A DNA stretch of 64,000 bases. Origin: Rhizomys pruinosus. Its lineage: Eukaryota; Chordata; Mammalia; Rodentia; Spalacidae. The position numbers were made by a program, and so were the translations under genes. The stretch spans positions 3,172,038 through 3,236,037 of the forward strand of contig VZQC01006876.1 of assembly GCA_009823505.1 (NCBI GenBank), in the 5' to 3' direction. Positions 1 through 10,107 of this stretch are shown here, one piece after another (positions within the stretch are counted from its first letter, which is position 1; each line of letters starts with the position of its first letter). The notes under the pieces were generated by a model. It did not search any database, was not told the DNA's origin, and was given only the letters and a program-made list of their open reading frames with translations.

Positions 1-19
1 AAAAAAAAAAAAAAAAAAA
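1..19 (+). repeat. Poly(A) tract at window edge
   Basis: A run of 19 A opens the window. It is probably the tail of a + strand retroposon whose body lies to the left, but that body is not visible. Confidence 0.4.
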
Positions 20-440
20 GGACCATGCACACCATTGTTTATTAATCCTGTACATTAAAGATGCAAAAATGGAACCAAAGACTGTCTTGAGTTGCTCAGT
101 GATGCTCCAGGGATAAATGCTCAACCCAGAAGCAGAATTCACACCTCCAAATTCATTCCCATTACGTTACAAAGCCACAGAAATGGGGAGACCATGGATA
201 CCTTCCCTGATTCTGTTTCTTTGGGTGACTTTCTATTCACTTACTGTCAACAAGAACTCAAAGAAATAGAAATAAATGTGATGCAGAGCCAGCAAATCTG
301 TCCTCATCTCTTTGTTGTTGTTCTTCTTTTCTTCTAGAACAGTCTTGTTATGTAGCCCAGGTTGTCCTTGCACTACCTCAGAGAGCTGAGGGCCAGAGTG
401 TGATTTTTTTTTGTTTGTTTGTTTGCATACTGCTTTCTTT
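20..440. other. Non-coding stretch, no gene seen
   Basis: Mostly single-copy looking sequence. Around 335-400 there is a degenerate antisense B1-like fragment (tagcccaggttgtcc). Short open frames show no recognisable protein. Confidence 0.4.
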
Positions 441-678
441 TTAAAAATTTTATTTATTTTTGTATGTTTATGAGTGTACTGTCTGCATGTAGGTTTGTGC
501 ACCCATGCCGTGCAATGCCGTGGAGGTCAGAGAAGGGTGTTGGATTCCCCTGGAACTGCAGTTCTCCTGGAATTGGAGTTACAGACGGTTCTTAGCCACC
601 ATATGGGTACTAGGGATCGAACCCGGGTCCTGTGCAAGAGCAGTTGATGCTCTTACCAATGGGCTATCTCTCCAGCCC
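441..678 (-). repeat. B3-type SINE
   Basis: Antisense B3: an A-rich tail (T-rich on +) at the left, the body with the ggaggtcagagaagggtg and cctggaactgcag motifs, and the tRNA-like head ending ctctccagccc. Flanking gtgatttc-like sequence on both sides suggests a target duplication. Confidence 0.85.
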
Positions 679-788
679 AGAATGTGATTTCTTATGAATA
701 AAATCATATAATGCACAACACAGCTTTTTGTACCTGTCTTTCCTTAAAGCATTGCCTGTTTTTATTTATTTATGTGTTTGTTTGTTTG

Positions 789-930
789 TCTTTTGAGACA
801 GAGTCTCCCTGTAGCCAGAGCTAGCTTGGAACCCACTATAGAAACCAAACTAGCTTCTGTCTCACAGAGATCCACCTGTCTCTGCTTCCCTAGTGCTGGG
901 ATTAAAGGCATGTCCCATCACACCTGGCTA
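789..930 (-). repeat. B1 SINE
   Basis: Antisense B1 with the diagnostic gagacagagtctccctgtag start and the gggattaaaggca segment. It is moderately diverged. Confidence 0.85.
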
Positions 931-932
931 AG

Positions 933-1118
933 ATTTTATTTTTTTAACTATATGTATGTGTGTGTTTGTGTGGAGGTATGTACATGTGAGTGCAGGTACT
1001 TGCAGAGGCCAGAGGCATTGTATCCCCTGGATCTGGAGTCACCTGCCATGAATTCTGGGAACTGAGTCCTCTAGAAGAACAGCAGGTGTTTTTAACTGCT
1101 GACCCATCTGCTCAGCCT
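933..1118 (-). repeat. Old B3/B2-type SINE
   Basis: Degenerate antisense tRNA-headed SINE. It retains gcagaggccagaggca and the head remnant ctgacccatctgctcagcc. Confidence 0.6.
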
Positions 1119-1554
1119 CTAGTAACAATCTTTTTAAAAAAATTGTGCCTGTACTGAACATGTGGTTACTTTTCTTGTCCCTGTTACCCCAACAAGAGAG
1201 TATAACTGTTGAGAGAGCAGAAGGGACCAAGAACAATTTGGAGCTTCGGGCATGATCACCGGAATGATGGTGACGTTCCCTGAGGCAGGAGAAAAGGAGA
1301 AGAAACAGGTGAACCGAAGTACGGACATGCAATGTGATATGAACCAGAAGAGCACCAGTGTCCCTATCTGGACAACGGGGGCTGCTGGGTAAGCATATCA
1401 GAAAGGGCCCTGCGAGACTCTGGAAACTTAACTAAGGCTTTGGATGAGGATGAAACCGTTCTCAGCAGGTGACGCTATGGTGGAGAAGATCTAGGAAAGG
1501 TTAACAGGGGTGACGTCACAGCTCCGTCACCATGACAAGTGCCTGGGACAAATC
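1119..1554. other. Unassigned non-coding stretch
   Basis: No gene or recognised repeat seen. Reading frames are short and interrupted. Confidence 0.35.
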
Positions 1555-1797
1555 AACTCACAAAGAGAAAATGTTTATTTTTGGATCACAGTTTTGGAGA
1601 TTTCAGTCCTTGAGCAAATGGCCCCCTTGGTTTTGGTCTTTGATGAGGCAGCCCATCATGGTGGACATGTGTGATGGCACAAAACATGCTTATACAATAA
1701 GCCAGAGAACAAAACAGATAGAAGGGGTTGGGGTCTCAGAATGTCCCTCAAGGATACCTCCCCCACCCCATGACATAAGGACCTCTTGGTAGGACCC
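1555..1797 (+). repeat. Ancient dispersed repeat, left part (split by GDI2 retrocopy)
   Basis: Contains the tttattttt-gg-cacagttttggag motif, an internal catggtgg segment and a terminal cctcttggtaggaccc. The continuation (taaagattctatcaacttccaatagtacc) lies at 4669-4716, on the far side of the GDI2 retrocopy. Two related copies lie at 26830-27095 and 27985-28345. I do not name the family. Confidence 0.55.
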
Positions 1798-1823
1798 CTT
1801 TTTTGTGGTTTCCAGAGTTTGGC

Positions 1824-1829
1824 TTTATT
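1824..1829 (-). other. Fossil poly(A) signal of the GDI2 retrocopy
   Basis: AATAAA on the minus strand, about 20 nt before the remnant oligo(A). It was copied from the parent mRNA and marks the 3' end of the retrocopy. Confidence 0.75.
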
Positions 1830-2196
1830 TTGCAGTACAGAAATCATTTGGAGCCATTTTGAGACAAACATCATTGAAATCAAGGCTCTGTCAAATCAAT
1901 ACTGCATTGCAGCTCGGTCCATTGAAGAAGCCATACCTGGGATTAAAAGTTGCTTCTACATTTTACCTGCTTTACCATAGATTCCTTTCCCTTTCTTATC
2001 AATTGTACTAGGTTAAAGTACTACATACTGGCTTCCTCTAAACAAGTCCATAATTCTGAATTTGGGTTAGAGGTTTCTGCCCATGTAAAGCCTATGGCTC
2101 TAATATTTGGGCCCTGCTGTAATACTTCACATAACAAAACACAGAGAAAACTTAAGGATGCTTTCCAAGTGTGGAATATTCAATTTAGACTCTTTT

Positions 2197-2341
2197 TGTT
2201 TGTTTGTTTGTTTGTTTGTTTGTTTGTTTGGTCTTTTCGAGACAGGGTCTCCCTTTAGTCCCAGCTCTCCTGGAGCTCACTATGTAGATCAGCCTGGCCT
2301 TGAACTCACAGAGATCTGCCTGCCTCTGCCTCCTGATCACA
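2197..2341 (-). repeat. B1 SINE inside GDI2 3' UTR
   Basis: Antisense B1 with a TTTG-repeat tail, flanked by the 12-bp duplication TTAGACTCTTTT (2185-2196 and 2342-2353). It lacks the first part of the B1 consensus, so it is 5'-truncated. Confidence 0.9.
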
Positions 2342-2571
2342 TTAGACTCTTTTCTAATTCTAGATCCAGCTCTTGAGCAGAAGCACACAATTGCAAAGGC
2401 TACACTGATTAAAAGATACAAATGCTGTATCAAGTTCTCTACCAATATTTGTTTAGAACTGCTCCTTTACTAGAAAAAAAGCCAGTTTGGTTAAGTTGAA
2501 CAGAACCGACCAATTTCGATTAGCCATTCCATGAAAACAAGTTAATACATGATATTAGAAAAGTGAAGGGA

Positions 2572-2723
2572 GCCAGGCGTGGTGGCGCATGCCTTTAATC
2601 CTAGCACTTGGGAGGCAGAGGCAGGTGGATCTTTGAGAGTTCAAGGCCAGCCTGGTCTACAGAGTGAGTTCCAGGACAGCTGGGGCTACAGGGAGACCCT
2701 GTCTCGAAAAGACCAAAAAAAAA
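2572..2723 (+). repeat. B1 SINE inside GDI2 3' UTR
   Basis: Full-length B1, from agccaggcgtggtggcgc to an A9 tail, flanked by the perfect 14-bp duplication GAAAAGTGAAGGGA (2558-2571 and 2724-2737). Little diverged. Confidence 0.95.
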
Positions 2724-3690
2724 GAAAAGTGAAGGGAAGGACTATTCACTGGTATAGCGCTCTTCAATCTCTCCATTTTGATTACAAAAGCCTTACAATA
2801 TGGATTTCATTCAATATACATTATTTGCCAAATTTTAAGTTTGTCGTAATCAGATAACATGTACTGCTGTTAGTCTTCTCCATAAATGTCATTCTTCTTA
2901 CACTTCATTTCTTCAAAGCCAAGCTCTGATCCTGTCATCCTCTTGTAGATGTCTTTAATGTCATCACAGCTTGTCTCAAAATGAGTTGTGGCATCATATG
3001 CACGGGAAATAAAGATCTAGCTCTCTGTTCCCAAATTTTTAGGTACAAAGAGATCACTGATGCTGACAAATTTCTGTTCAATTGGTTCCAAGAGCTCCAA
3101 AGCTGGTTTGATTTCTCTCTCAGGTTCCTTGGTCACTACAGTTGTACTTACAATGGCAATGTACTTTCCCTGTGCTGCCACATTGTGTGCAAAGGAGATC
3201 ATACTAACATAGATATCTGACTTTCGATTGACTTGGTTCCGTGGAATAATGATCTGGAAGGAGTTGGCATCATTGGTGTTCTTGATAGAGTGGCTGAGGA
3301 CACAGATAACTCTGATCACCTGGTCTACTTTTTCTACCCAGTCTTTTACATAGCTGGGGTCACAGATGAGCTGCTTACAACGAGCAATCTCTCCGTCAGA
3401 TTTTACACCAAACATGTTTCCATTTGCACAATGATTTCTTCAGTTGGTTTATTCAACATGTAGGTACCTCCATAAATAGCACTTAACATTGCAAATCCTT
3501 GTGGCAGTTCTCCAAGGCCATAGAGTGGATAAAGGTATGGGCTTTTGCCATATCTTGCCAAAGACTTGCTGTAAAGTTTAATTCTATTAATGGTATCACA
3601 ACACGGTTGATCTAAGTAGTCATCTGTTCTGTAAAGTGCAAGAGAATGGCCAATAAAATCTATAACACCTTGGCCCAAGTCAAACTTCTT

Positions 3691-3939
3691 TTTTTAAACT
3701 TTTTTTTTTTTTTTATTTCTGTATGTGTATGAATGTACTGTCTGCATGCAAGTCTGTGCACCCGTGTCGTGCAACGCCGCGGAGGTCAGAAGAGGGTCTC
3801 GGATTCCCCTGGAACTGGAGTTCTCCTAGAATTGGAGCTTCAGACTGTTCTCAGCCGCCATGTGGGTGCTGGGGATCGAACCCGGGTCCTCTGTAAGAGC
3901 GGTCGGCGCTCTTAACCGCTAGGCCATCTCTCCAGCCCC
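3691..3939 (-). repeat. B3 SINE inside the GDI2 pseudogene coding region
   Basis: Near-consensus B3 with many CpGs (gatcgaacccgggtcc, cgctcttaaccgctaggcc). The perfect 16-bp duplication CCAAGTCAAACTTCTT lies at 3675-3690 and 3940-3955. It is younger than the retrocopy it interrupts. Confidence 0.95.
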
Positions 3940-4668
3940 CCAAGTCAAACTTCTTAAACACATCTTTCGTTGAGGTCTTCTGAGGGTCGATGCCCTCAAA
4001 AGTTCTAAGATCTTTCTCATCAAAGTTGGCAACATACACTAGGAATTTTCTGAAGCGACGTTTTTTCAAACAGTCCCATTAAGCTAGAGGCCAGGGCTTC
4101 TGCTTCAGTGGAAGGAAACTTGTAGATTTTTCCTCCTTTATAGACAAAGCTCCCTTCAGTCACTTTGAAATCCATCTAGTGAGTGTTCTCTGTATAAAGC
4201 AGCATCTTAACCAGCTGACCATTAGCCATAAGAAACTTGGGGATTAAGCCAACATTCCAGTTTCTTTCTCTTCCCATTGATGGTTGTCCTGGTAACTTAA
4301 ATCTTTTGTACAAATCTTCCAGTGGAGTTATAGATGCACTTTCACTTCCATAGTATGAGTTTTGGTGGTCCATATGAAGAACCTTCTTTCCATTCACTGA
4401 CATAATGCCTGACAGAATACATTAGGTCAGGCGGGTCCCCAGCACCATCATGAAGATCACGTCATATTCCTCATTCATGGTGGGAAAGGAGTGTGGGGAC
4501 TCTGTGGCCACTGCATGGATAAGGGGACAGAAGAGTCAGGTCATTCTGAGCTTGGGGGTGGGGAAGAAAGGGAAGACCCTAGGAAAGGAGCCCATTTGGA
4601 GGCGAGGCCCAACGCCACCTCTGACTGGAAGAGAAGAGCAGGGTGGGGAGGGGAGGGAAGGCTGGGGG

Positions 4669-4716
4669 AGGACCCATTTTTAAAGATTCTATCAACTTCC
4701 AATAGTACCAAGCTGG
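4669..4716 (+). repeat. Ancient dispersed repeat, right part
   Basis: Continuation of the repeat at 1555-1797: AGGACCC, then ttaaagattctatcaa and ttccaatagtaccaagctgggg. Other copies end in cctcccaatagt-acaaagc-style sequence (e.g. near 28300-28320). Confidence 0.55.
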
Positions 4717-5589
4717 GGACACATAGACAGGTGAGGAATATTCCAGAGCAAACTATACTAGGAGGTATGCAGTTGTGAGCAGGGAGCAGCAACAGGAGAT
4801 GAGTTAGTGTGCCTCAGCTGGGTACTTGAATGGCAGGTAGAACAAGATGCTTTAGGTGGAAGAGAAAACCCTGATTGAGCTTGCTGGTGGAAATTCGTCA
4901 GGGCTGATCTCATATGAGTTAGAATAGGTAGAGACTGAAAGTGGGGAGACCAGTTAGGAGAGTTTTGCAATAACACTGGGAAGAAGTAACTGAGACCTTG
5001 GATAGGGTAGGGACCCAGACATTGGAGAGAAGAGGATAGTGTAAAGAAACTAGTGTATCTATGATCTGTGACACCTTGATGTGAGGCTAAAGGGCCAGGA
5101 CCATCTTGAAAGCTTGGGGCTTGGAGTAAAAGAAATTCAGTTTGAAGGATGTGGTTTGAGACAACAATCTTGTGTCTGGACATCGTGGAACAGAAAAGTG
5201 AGACTTTGGTAAAGAGGCAAGACTAGGGTTAGGGCCATCTCATGAGACAGCCCTGAAATTCTGGCAATTGTCAACAGGGTTGAGAGCAGAGGGACGAAGA
5301 TAGTCGAAGTCTCAGCCTTGTTAAACAGCTTGTTTACTGGGTAAGAATGAGAAGGTGGCATCAAAGATGACAGAGGCCTTGGGAAGGGAAGGGAATTAGA
5401 GCTGTGAAGAGATTGAGAAATGAGCAGGAGGAATTGCAAAGGCGGTAGAATGAGTTAAAATTCACTTCAAATCCATAGCCTTTTACCTTGCTGCTATCTC
5501 TAGTGTTTTGATCAAAGGGTAGATATCACCCTTTGCCCTTTCCCTACTTCCTGTCACTGGGATTTATTTGTAATTTTGTAAAGGCTTTT
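4717..5589. other. Unassigned non-coding stretch
   Basis: Purine-rich on the + strand and free of recognised SINEs. The antisense frames here (141 and 100 codons) have low-complexity Ser/Leu-rich translations and match no family I know. Confidence 0.35.
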
Positions 5590-6008
5590 TCAAAAGATTT
5601 ATTATTTTTACATTTTATGTAGATGAGTATTTTGTTTTCATGCATGTATGAGTGCCATGTGTGTGCATGCATGTATGAGTGCCATGTGTGTGCAGTGCCT
5701 GTGGAGGCCAGAAGAGGGCATTGGAACCCCCAGAATTGGAGTTACAGGTGGTTGTGAGCTACCATGTTAAGTGCTGGTAACTGAACCGGGCTCCTCTGCA
5801 AGAATATCCTGTTCTCTGGGTGTAGTGGCACACTCCTTTAATCCTAGCACTCAGGAGGCAGAGGCAGGTGGATCTTTGTGAGTTCAAGGCCAGTCTGGTC
5901 TACAGAGTGAGTTCCAGGACAGCTGGGGCTACAGGGAGACCCTGTCTTGAAAAGACAAAAAAAAAGAATAGCCTGTGCTCATAACAATTGGGCTGCCTGT
6001 CTAGCCCT
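5590..6008 (-). repeat. B3-type SINE split by a B1
   Basis: Antisense B3. It has an internal tandem of atgcatgtatgagtgccatg (5641-5690). The head resumes after the B1 as cataacaattgggctgcctg-tctagccc. The B1 insertion duplicated AAGAAT(A)-CCTGT on both sides (about 5799-5812 and 5964-5976). Confidence 0.8.
5815..5963 (+). repeat. B1 SINE nested in B3
   Basis: Full B1 with an A9 tail inserted into the antisense B3. Duplication AAGAATATCCTGT versus AAGAATAGCCTGT (one mismatch). Confidence 0.9.
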
Positions 6009-6378
6009 CAAAGGGCTTTTCTAAGTACAGATGGCCCTGGTTTAGGATGGTTCCGTCAGGGTGTTTGGCTTTGTGATGATGTAAAAGGGATACACATTCA
6101 GTAGAAATCAGACTTGAGATTTTGAGGATGAATATTCCCATAACCTGACCTTGCAGAGTGTGCTGCTACCTGCTTAACCTGGTGGGGCAGGGCAGGTGCA
6201 GTGAGTGCACTTCTGTCTTAATGTTTTTAACTCTCCATATCGGGATGCAATCCCATCTTAAGTTGAGGGGCATCTGTTCCCACAAAGGACAAGGACGACT
6301 AAAAGCTTAATAAGTATCACAGATGTCAAATTGCATTCCATCCCCATCAGCCCCACTATGCAACACAGAATGGCTATG
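6009..6378. other. Unassigned non-coding stretch
   Basis: No gene or clear repeat recognised. Confidence 0.3.
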
Positions 6379-6477
6379 AATTCACTATGTAGCCCAGGCT
6401 GGCCTTAAATTCACAATCCTCTAGCCTCCATCTCCCAAGTACTCAGATGACTGGCGTGTGCCACCCATGCCTGGCTT
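6379..6477 (-). repeat. Partial B1 SINE
   Basis: Antisense B1 fragment (actatgtagcccaggctggcc, ggcgtgtgccacc) without the 3' end of the consensus. Confidence 0.7.
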
Positions 6478-7420
6478 GAAGCATATGGTTAATGTCAGTG
6501 CAGCCAGGTCGCTCCATGGGGCTCCCAGGTCTCACTCATTCTCTGCACCCTGGCTTTGAAGGTGGGAAGCGCCTTCAGGTCCTTGTCTGGCTCCCATCTT
6601 TCAGAGCATCGACAGCTTCCGGCTGGCTTCCTTCCACAGCCTCACCCAAGGCTTTACAGCTGACACGCCGATAGGGAAAGAAAAGGTGCTGGCCTTGCCA
6701 GGGCCTGGTTTCTCTGTTTCTTTGACCAACATGAATGAGCTCTTATTCTGGTCAGGAGGATTAGGAATCATGCCACTCCTCCAATCAGGACCTTGCTACA
6801 GCCAAAAACACGTGGACAGTTTAAAGAGAGTCTACAAGGCTGGTGTGCTTACCAGGTTAGAGCATGGCCACTATACAGGACAGAGTCATACAGCATGGGC
6901 TAAGGCTGCTGTCTCACACATAGGGACACATTGTGGAGGGAAGGAGGACGAAACAGGGCCTGAGCACAAGCCTGGAGGACGGAGGACAGGGCGCTAAGAC
7001 TATTGACACATTTAAAGCATTGTCCTCAGGCAGGACAGGTCAGAGGACGTTCAAAGTCACAGAAGAGTGGAACAAATGGAAGCCCAGCCCTGTCTGGGAG
7101 CTGTCTGAGGTCCCATTTTCTCCTTCCCCTCTGGCTACAGGGCTGCTCCCAGCACCTGCTCTCATCTCACTGGTCCAAGTGATCTGGGTATACAGAGGCA
7201 GAAGGCTTGCCGATCATTCCAGGTTTCCTGCCCTCTGTGGGGTGGGGACTGCCCCTCTGCCCTTCTGAGAGTCCACTATTGTGAGCTCCTGGGAATGTGC
7301 CCTCCTGTCAGGGTGTCGTCCCCCCCCGTCCCCCCCCCCGCCTTTCCTTGCCTATTTCTTTGTCATATAACTGACCATGCTTTCTCTTTCTTTGTCCTCC
7401 AATAAACGTCTTAAACCAGA
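6478..7420. other. Unassigned non-coding stretch
   Basis: Open frames of 86-111 codons here show no family signature. An AATAAA at 7401-7406 follows a T/C-rich stretch and a C-run (7321-7340), so this could be the end of an old retroelement or LTR, but no LTR ends or partner were found. Confidence 0.3.
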
Positions 7421-7755
7421 GCTGGGGAGATGGCACACAGATTAAGAGCACTCAGTGCTTTTCCAGAGGATCAGAGTTTGGTTCCCAACATGTACATCAG
7501 GCAGCTCACAACTGTGACTCTAACTCCAGCTCCAGGGAATCTGATCCCCTCTTCTGGCCTCCCTGGCACTCACACTTATGTGGCATACATACACGGACAC
7601 ACACACAGACACACAGACACACACACAGACATACACAGACACACACACACAGACACACAGACACACAGACACAGACACACAGACCCATAGACACACACAG
7701 ACAAACACACACACACACATACACACACACATGAATAAAAAGAAAATTAAATCTT
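7421..7755 (+). repeat. B3/B2-type SINE with (CA)n expansion
   Basis: The head starts gctggggagatggcacac; the body has tccagctccagggaatctga; the 3' part is expanded into a CA-rich microsatellite (7590-7735). The long frames in both directions across it are repeat artefacts. Confidence 0.8.
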
Positions 7756-7909
7756 TTTTTTTTTTTTTTTTTTTGTCTTTTTGAGATAGGGTCTCCCTGT
7801 AGCCCCAGCTGGCCTGGACTATGTAGACCAGGCTGCCCTTGAACTCACTGAGATCTGCCTTGGCCTCCTGAGTGTTGGGACTAAAGGCGTGTGTCACCAC
7901 GCCCGGCTA
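7756..7909 (-). repeat. B1 SINE
   Basis: Antisense B1 with a T-rich tail of about 19 and a full body through accacgcccggct. Confidence 0.9.
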
Positions 7910-7939
7910 TAAATCTTCTTTCAAAAAGTCCTAAACCTA

Positions 7940-8180
7940 GGCTGGAGAGATGACCTAGCGGTTGAGAGCGCCGACTGCTCTTGCAGAGGACCCAGGTTCG
8001 ATCCCCAGCACCCACATGGCTGCTGAGAATGGGCTGAGAACCATCTTTAACTCCAGTACTAGGGGAATCCAAAACCCTCTTCTGACCTCCACTGCATTGC
8101 ATGACGCGGGTGCACCAACCTACATGCAGACGGTATACTCATACACATACAAAATAAATAAAATAAAAAAATTAAATTAA
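7940..8180 (+). repeat. B3 SINE
   Basis: Near-complete B3: head ggctggagagatgacctagc, ggttcgatccccagcaccc box, A-rich AAATAAA tail. Confidence 0.9.
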
Positions 8181-8204
8181 AAAAAGTAATACAAATAATA
8201 AAAA

Positions 8205-8356
8205 ATTTTTTGTCTTTTCAAGACAGGGTCTCCCTATAGCCCCAGCTGTTCTGGAATTCACTCTGTAGACCATGCTGGCCTTGAACTCACAAAGATCCGC
8301 CTGCCTCTGCCTCCCAAGTGCTAGGATTAAAGGCATGCGCCACCACGCCCAGCTAG
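8205..8356 (-). repeat. B1 SINE
   Basis: Antisense B1 from gtcttttcaagacagggtct through ccaccacgcccagct. Confidence 0.9.
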
Positions 8357-8702
8357 ATTTGATTTTTTTTAAACTCATATTTATAAAACAACAAATCTGA
8401 TAACTTCATGATGGATCTTTAGACAATATTTCTTTTTCATACTGTTGGCCCAAGTCTACCAGACATCCACTATTTCCTTGAGGGCAACCAAGCCTCTATT
8501 GTGTGGTGTTGCAAATACATGATTGAGCCCAAGTCTCCCTGTTGCATTCCACCTACGAATACTAAGAACATTGCTCAATATTCATCCTAAACTGTTAGAA
8601 GACTGGCAGTAGACTGCTTCTTTCCCTTAGAACCCATTTCCAGGATTGCTGTTTGTCTCTTACTCCATCTCAGCACTAAAACAGCATCCTGTGCTACTAT
8701 TT
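8357..8702. other. Unassigned non-coding stretch
   Basis: AT-rich single-copy looking sequence. Nothing recognised. Confidence 0.35.
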
Positions 8703-8862
8703 TTAATTTTATTTATTTATTTATTTATTTATTTATTAATTATTTTTTTTGGTCTTTTCGAAACAGGGTCTCCCTGTAGCCCCAGCTGTCCTGGAACTCA
8801 CTCTGTAGACCAGGCTGGCCTTGAACTCACAAAGATCCGCCTGCCTCTGCCACGCCCAGCTT
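8703..8862 (-). repeat. (TTTA)n plus internally deleted B1
   Basis: A TTTA-repeat tail (8706-8745) leads into an antisense B1 that jumps from gcctgcctctgcc straight to acgcccagc. About 35 bases of the B1 5' half are missing. Confidence 0.85.
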
Positions 8863-8865
8863 AAT

Positions 8866-9030
8866 TTTATTTTTAGTGTGTATGTTTTTGCATGATGGGG
8901 GAAGGGTACGCATGTCACAGTATGTGTGTAGAGGTCAAAGACTACTTTGTCGAGTCAGTTCTGTCCTTCCACTTTGTGTAGCTTCTGGTGAGTGAACTCC
9001 AGTCACAACACCTCTGCCAGCTGAGCTGGC
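8866..9030 (-). repeat. Degenerate tRNA-headed SINE (tentative)
   Basis: Antisense layout similar to B3/B4 (gtgtgtagaggtcaaag, gccagctgagctggctca) but strongly diverged. Confidence 0.35.
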
Positions 9031-9127
9031 TCACTGATCCTCCTGCTTCTATTTCTTTGACACAATGCTGGACCTTGTTGACCAGGCTGCACTTAAGGTG
9101 TACATTCAGAAGTCAGATACATAAGAT

Positions 9128-9256
9128 ATGGATTCTAAATTCTGTTGCTAATGAATACGGTGACCCTGGGAAAATCGTTTGCCCTTTCTGGCTCCCAATT
9201 TTCTCATCTGTGAATAAGGAAATAAAAGGTTTGTAAAAGATCAAGAGTGTGCTAAT
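9128..9256 (+). repeat. MIR element fragment
   Basis: Contains ggtgaccctgggaaaatcg, then ttttctcatctgtgaataag: the conserved MIR core order (splicing-like accttgggcaa, then ctcatctgtaaaatg). A young B1 inserted at its right end. Confidence 0.6.
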
Positions 9257-9415
9257 TGTGTGGTGGTGTACGCCTTTAATCTTAGCACTTGGGAGGCAGA
9301 GGCAGGCAGATCTTTGTGAGTTCAAGGCCAGCCTGGTCTACAGAGTGAGTTTCAGGACAGCTGGGGCTACAGGGAGACCCTGTCTCGAAAAGACAAAAAA
9401 AAAAAAAAAAAAAAA
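9257..9415 (+). repeat. B1 SINE
   Basis: Full B1 with an A22 tail. The perfect 12-bp duplication AGAGTGTGCTAA lies immediately on each side. Confidence 0.92.
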
Positions 9416-9653
9416 AGAGTGTGCTAACTAACTTTTTAGTAATCAGCTCTAGGAAGAATCAAGGGAGAGACAAGCACTGATGGTGTCTGTCAGCTTCTGA
9501 GGTGTAAATCATTTCATGCTACCAACTTGAACTCTACTGTCAAGCAAACTTCCTAATTTCCTGAAAATTTTAGAATGGGTTTCAGTACCATTTCCAAGGC
9601 AGCACTGGATAAAAACAATAATTCACATTACTTTAATCCTGGAATTATTATTT

Positions 9654-9897
9654 AAACTTTATTTTTATTTTATGTGTGTGAGTGTTATGCCTGCATGTGT
9701 GTAAGTCCACCCAATGTTGTCCAGTACCCTTGGAGGTCAGAAGAGGGTATCAGATACCCTGGAACTGGAGTTACAGATGGTTGTTAGCTGCCATGTGGGT
9801 GCTGGGAATCAAACCTGGGTTCTCTGCAAGAGCAGCCAGTGCTCTTGACTACTAAGCCATCTCCTAGCCCCTATTATTATTATTATTATTATTATTT
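9654..9897 (-). repeat. B3 SINE followed by (ATT)n
   Basis: Antisense B3 ending ccatctcctagcccc at 9871, followed by an ATT microsatellite (9872-9897). Confidence 0.85.
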
Positions 9898-10107
9898 TGA
9901 GACAGTCTCATGTAGGCCAGGCTGGCCTCCAACTTATTATGTAGCTGAGGATGACCTTCAATTTCTGATCCTTCTGTCTCTATGTCCTGTGTGCCAGGAT
10001 TATAGACATGTGCCATCACATGTAGTTTACGCAGTGTTGGGAATCAAACACACAGCTTATTTCTTGGTGGGTAAGCACTCTGCCAACTGAGCTATCTCGC
10101 TAGTCTT
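9898..10107 (-). repeat. B4 SINE
   Basis: An antisense B1-like half (gagacagtctcatgtaggcc) is joined to an antisense ID/tRNA-like head (gcagtgttgggaatcaaac ... gccaactgagctatctcgct). This is the ID+B1 arrangement typical of B4. Confidence 0.75.

Larger units (their letters stand above)
1798..4668 (-). pseudogene. Gdi2-ps: GDI2 (Rab GDP-dissociation inhibitor beta) processed pseudogene
   Basis: Reverse-strand fragments match the 445-residue GDI2 protein in order with no introns. The ancestral start codon is at 4478-4476 and the stop TAA at 2872-2870; a long 3' UTR follows with AATAAA at 1829-1824 and an oligo(A) end at about 1805-1799. Functional GDI2 extracts GDP-bound Rab proteins from membranes in the cytosol. 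This copy cannot encode it. There is a TAA soon after the start (4424-4422), a TAG (4178-4176), an extra T in the T6 run at 4061-4066 (+1 shift), a one-base loss near 3423, and a B3 inserted at 3691-3939. B1 elements interrupt the 3' UTR. AGGACCC occurs at both ends (1791-1797 and 4669-4675) as a likely target-site duplication. That makes 4479-4668 the retrotransposed 5' UTR, an inference from the flanks rather than a recognised match. Longest preserved blocks: 3403-3678 and 3017-3415. Confidence 0.93.

Noticed and set aside
6478..7420. Endogenous retroviral LTR ending at the AATAAA at 7401
   Set aside because: No paired LTR, no terminal inverted dinucleotides with a duplication, and no internal retroviral protein seen.
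7506..7900. Cys/Val-rich and Thr/His-rich frames over CA repeats
   Set aside because: Microsatellite artefacts; the same applies to 23317-23600, 25184-25446, 28408-28676, 43684-44097 and 55312-55668.
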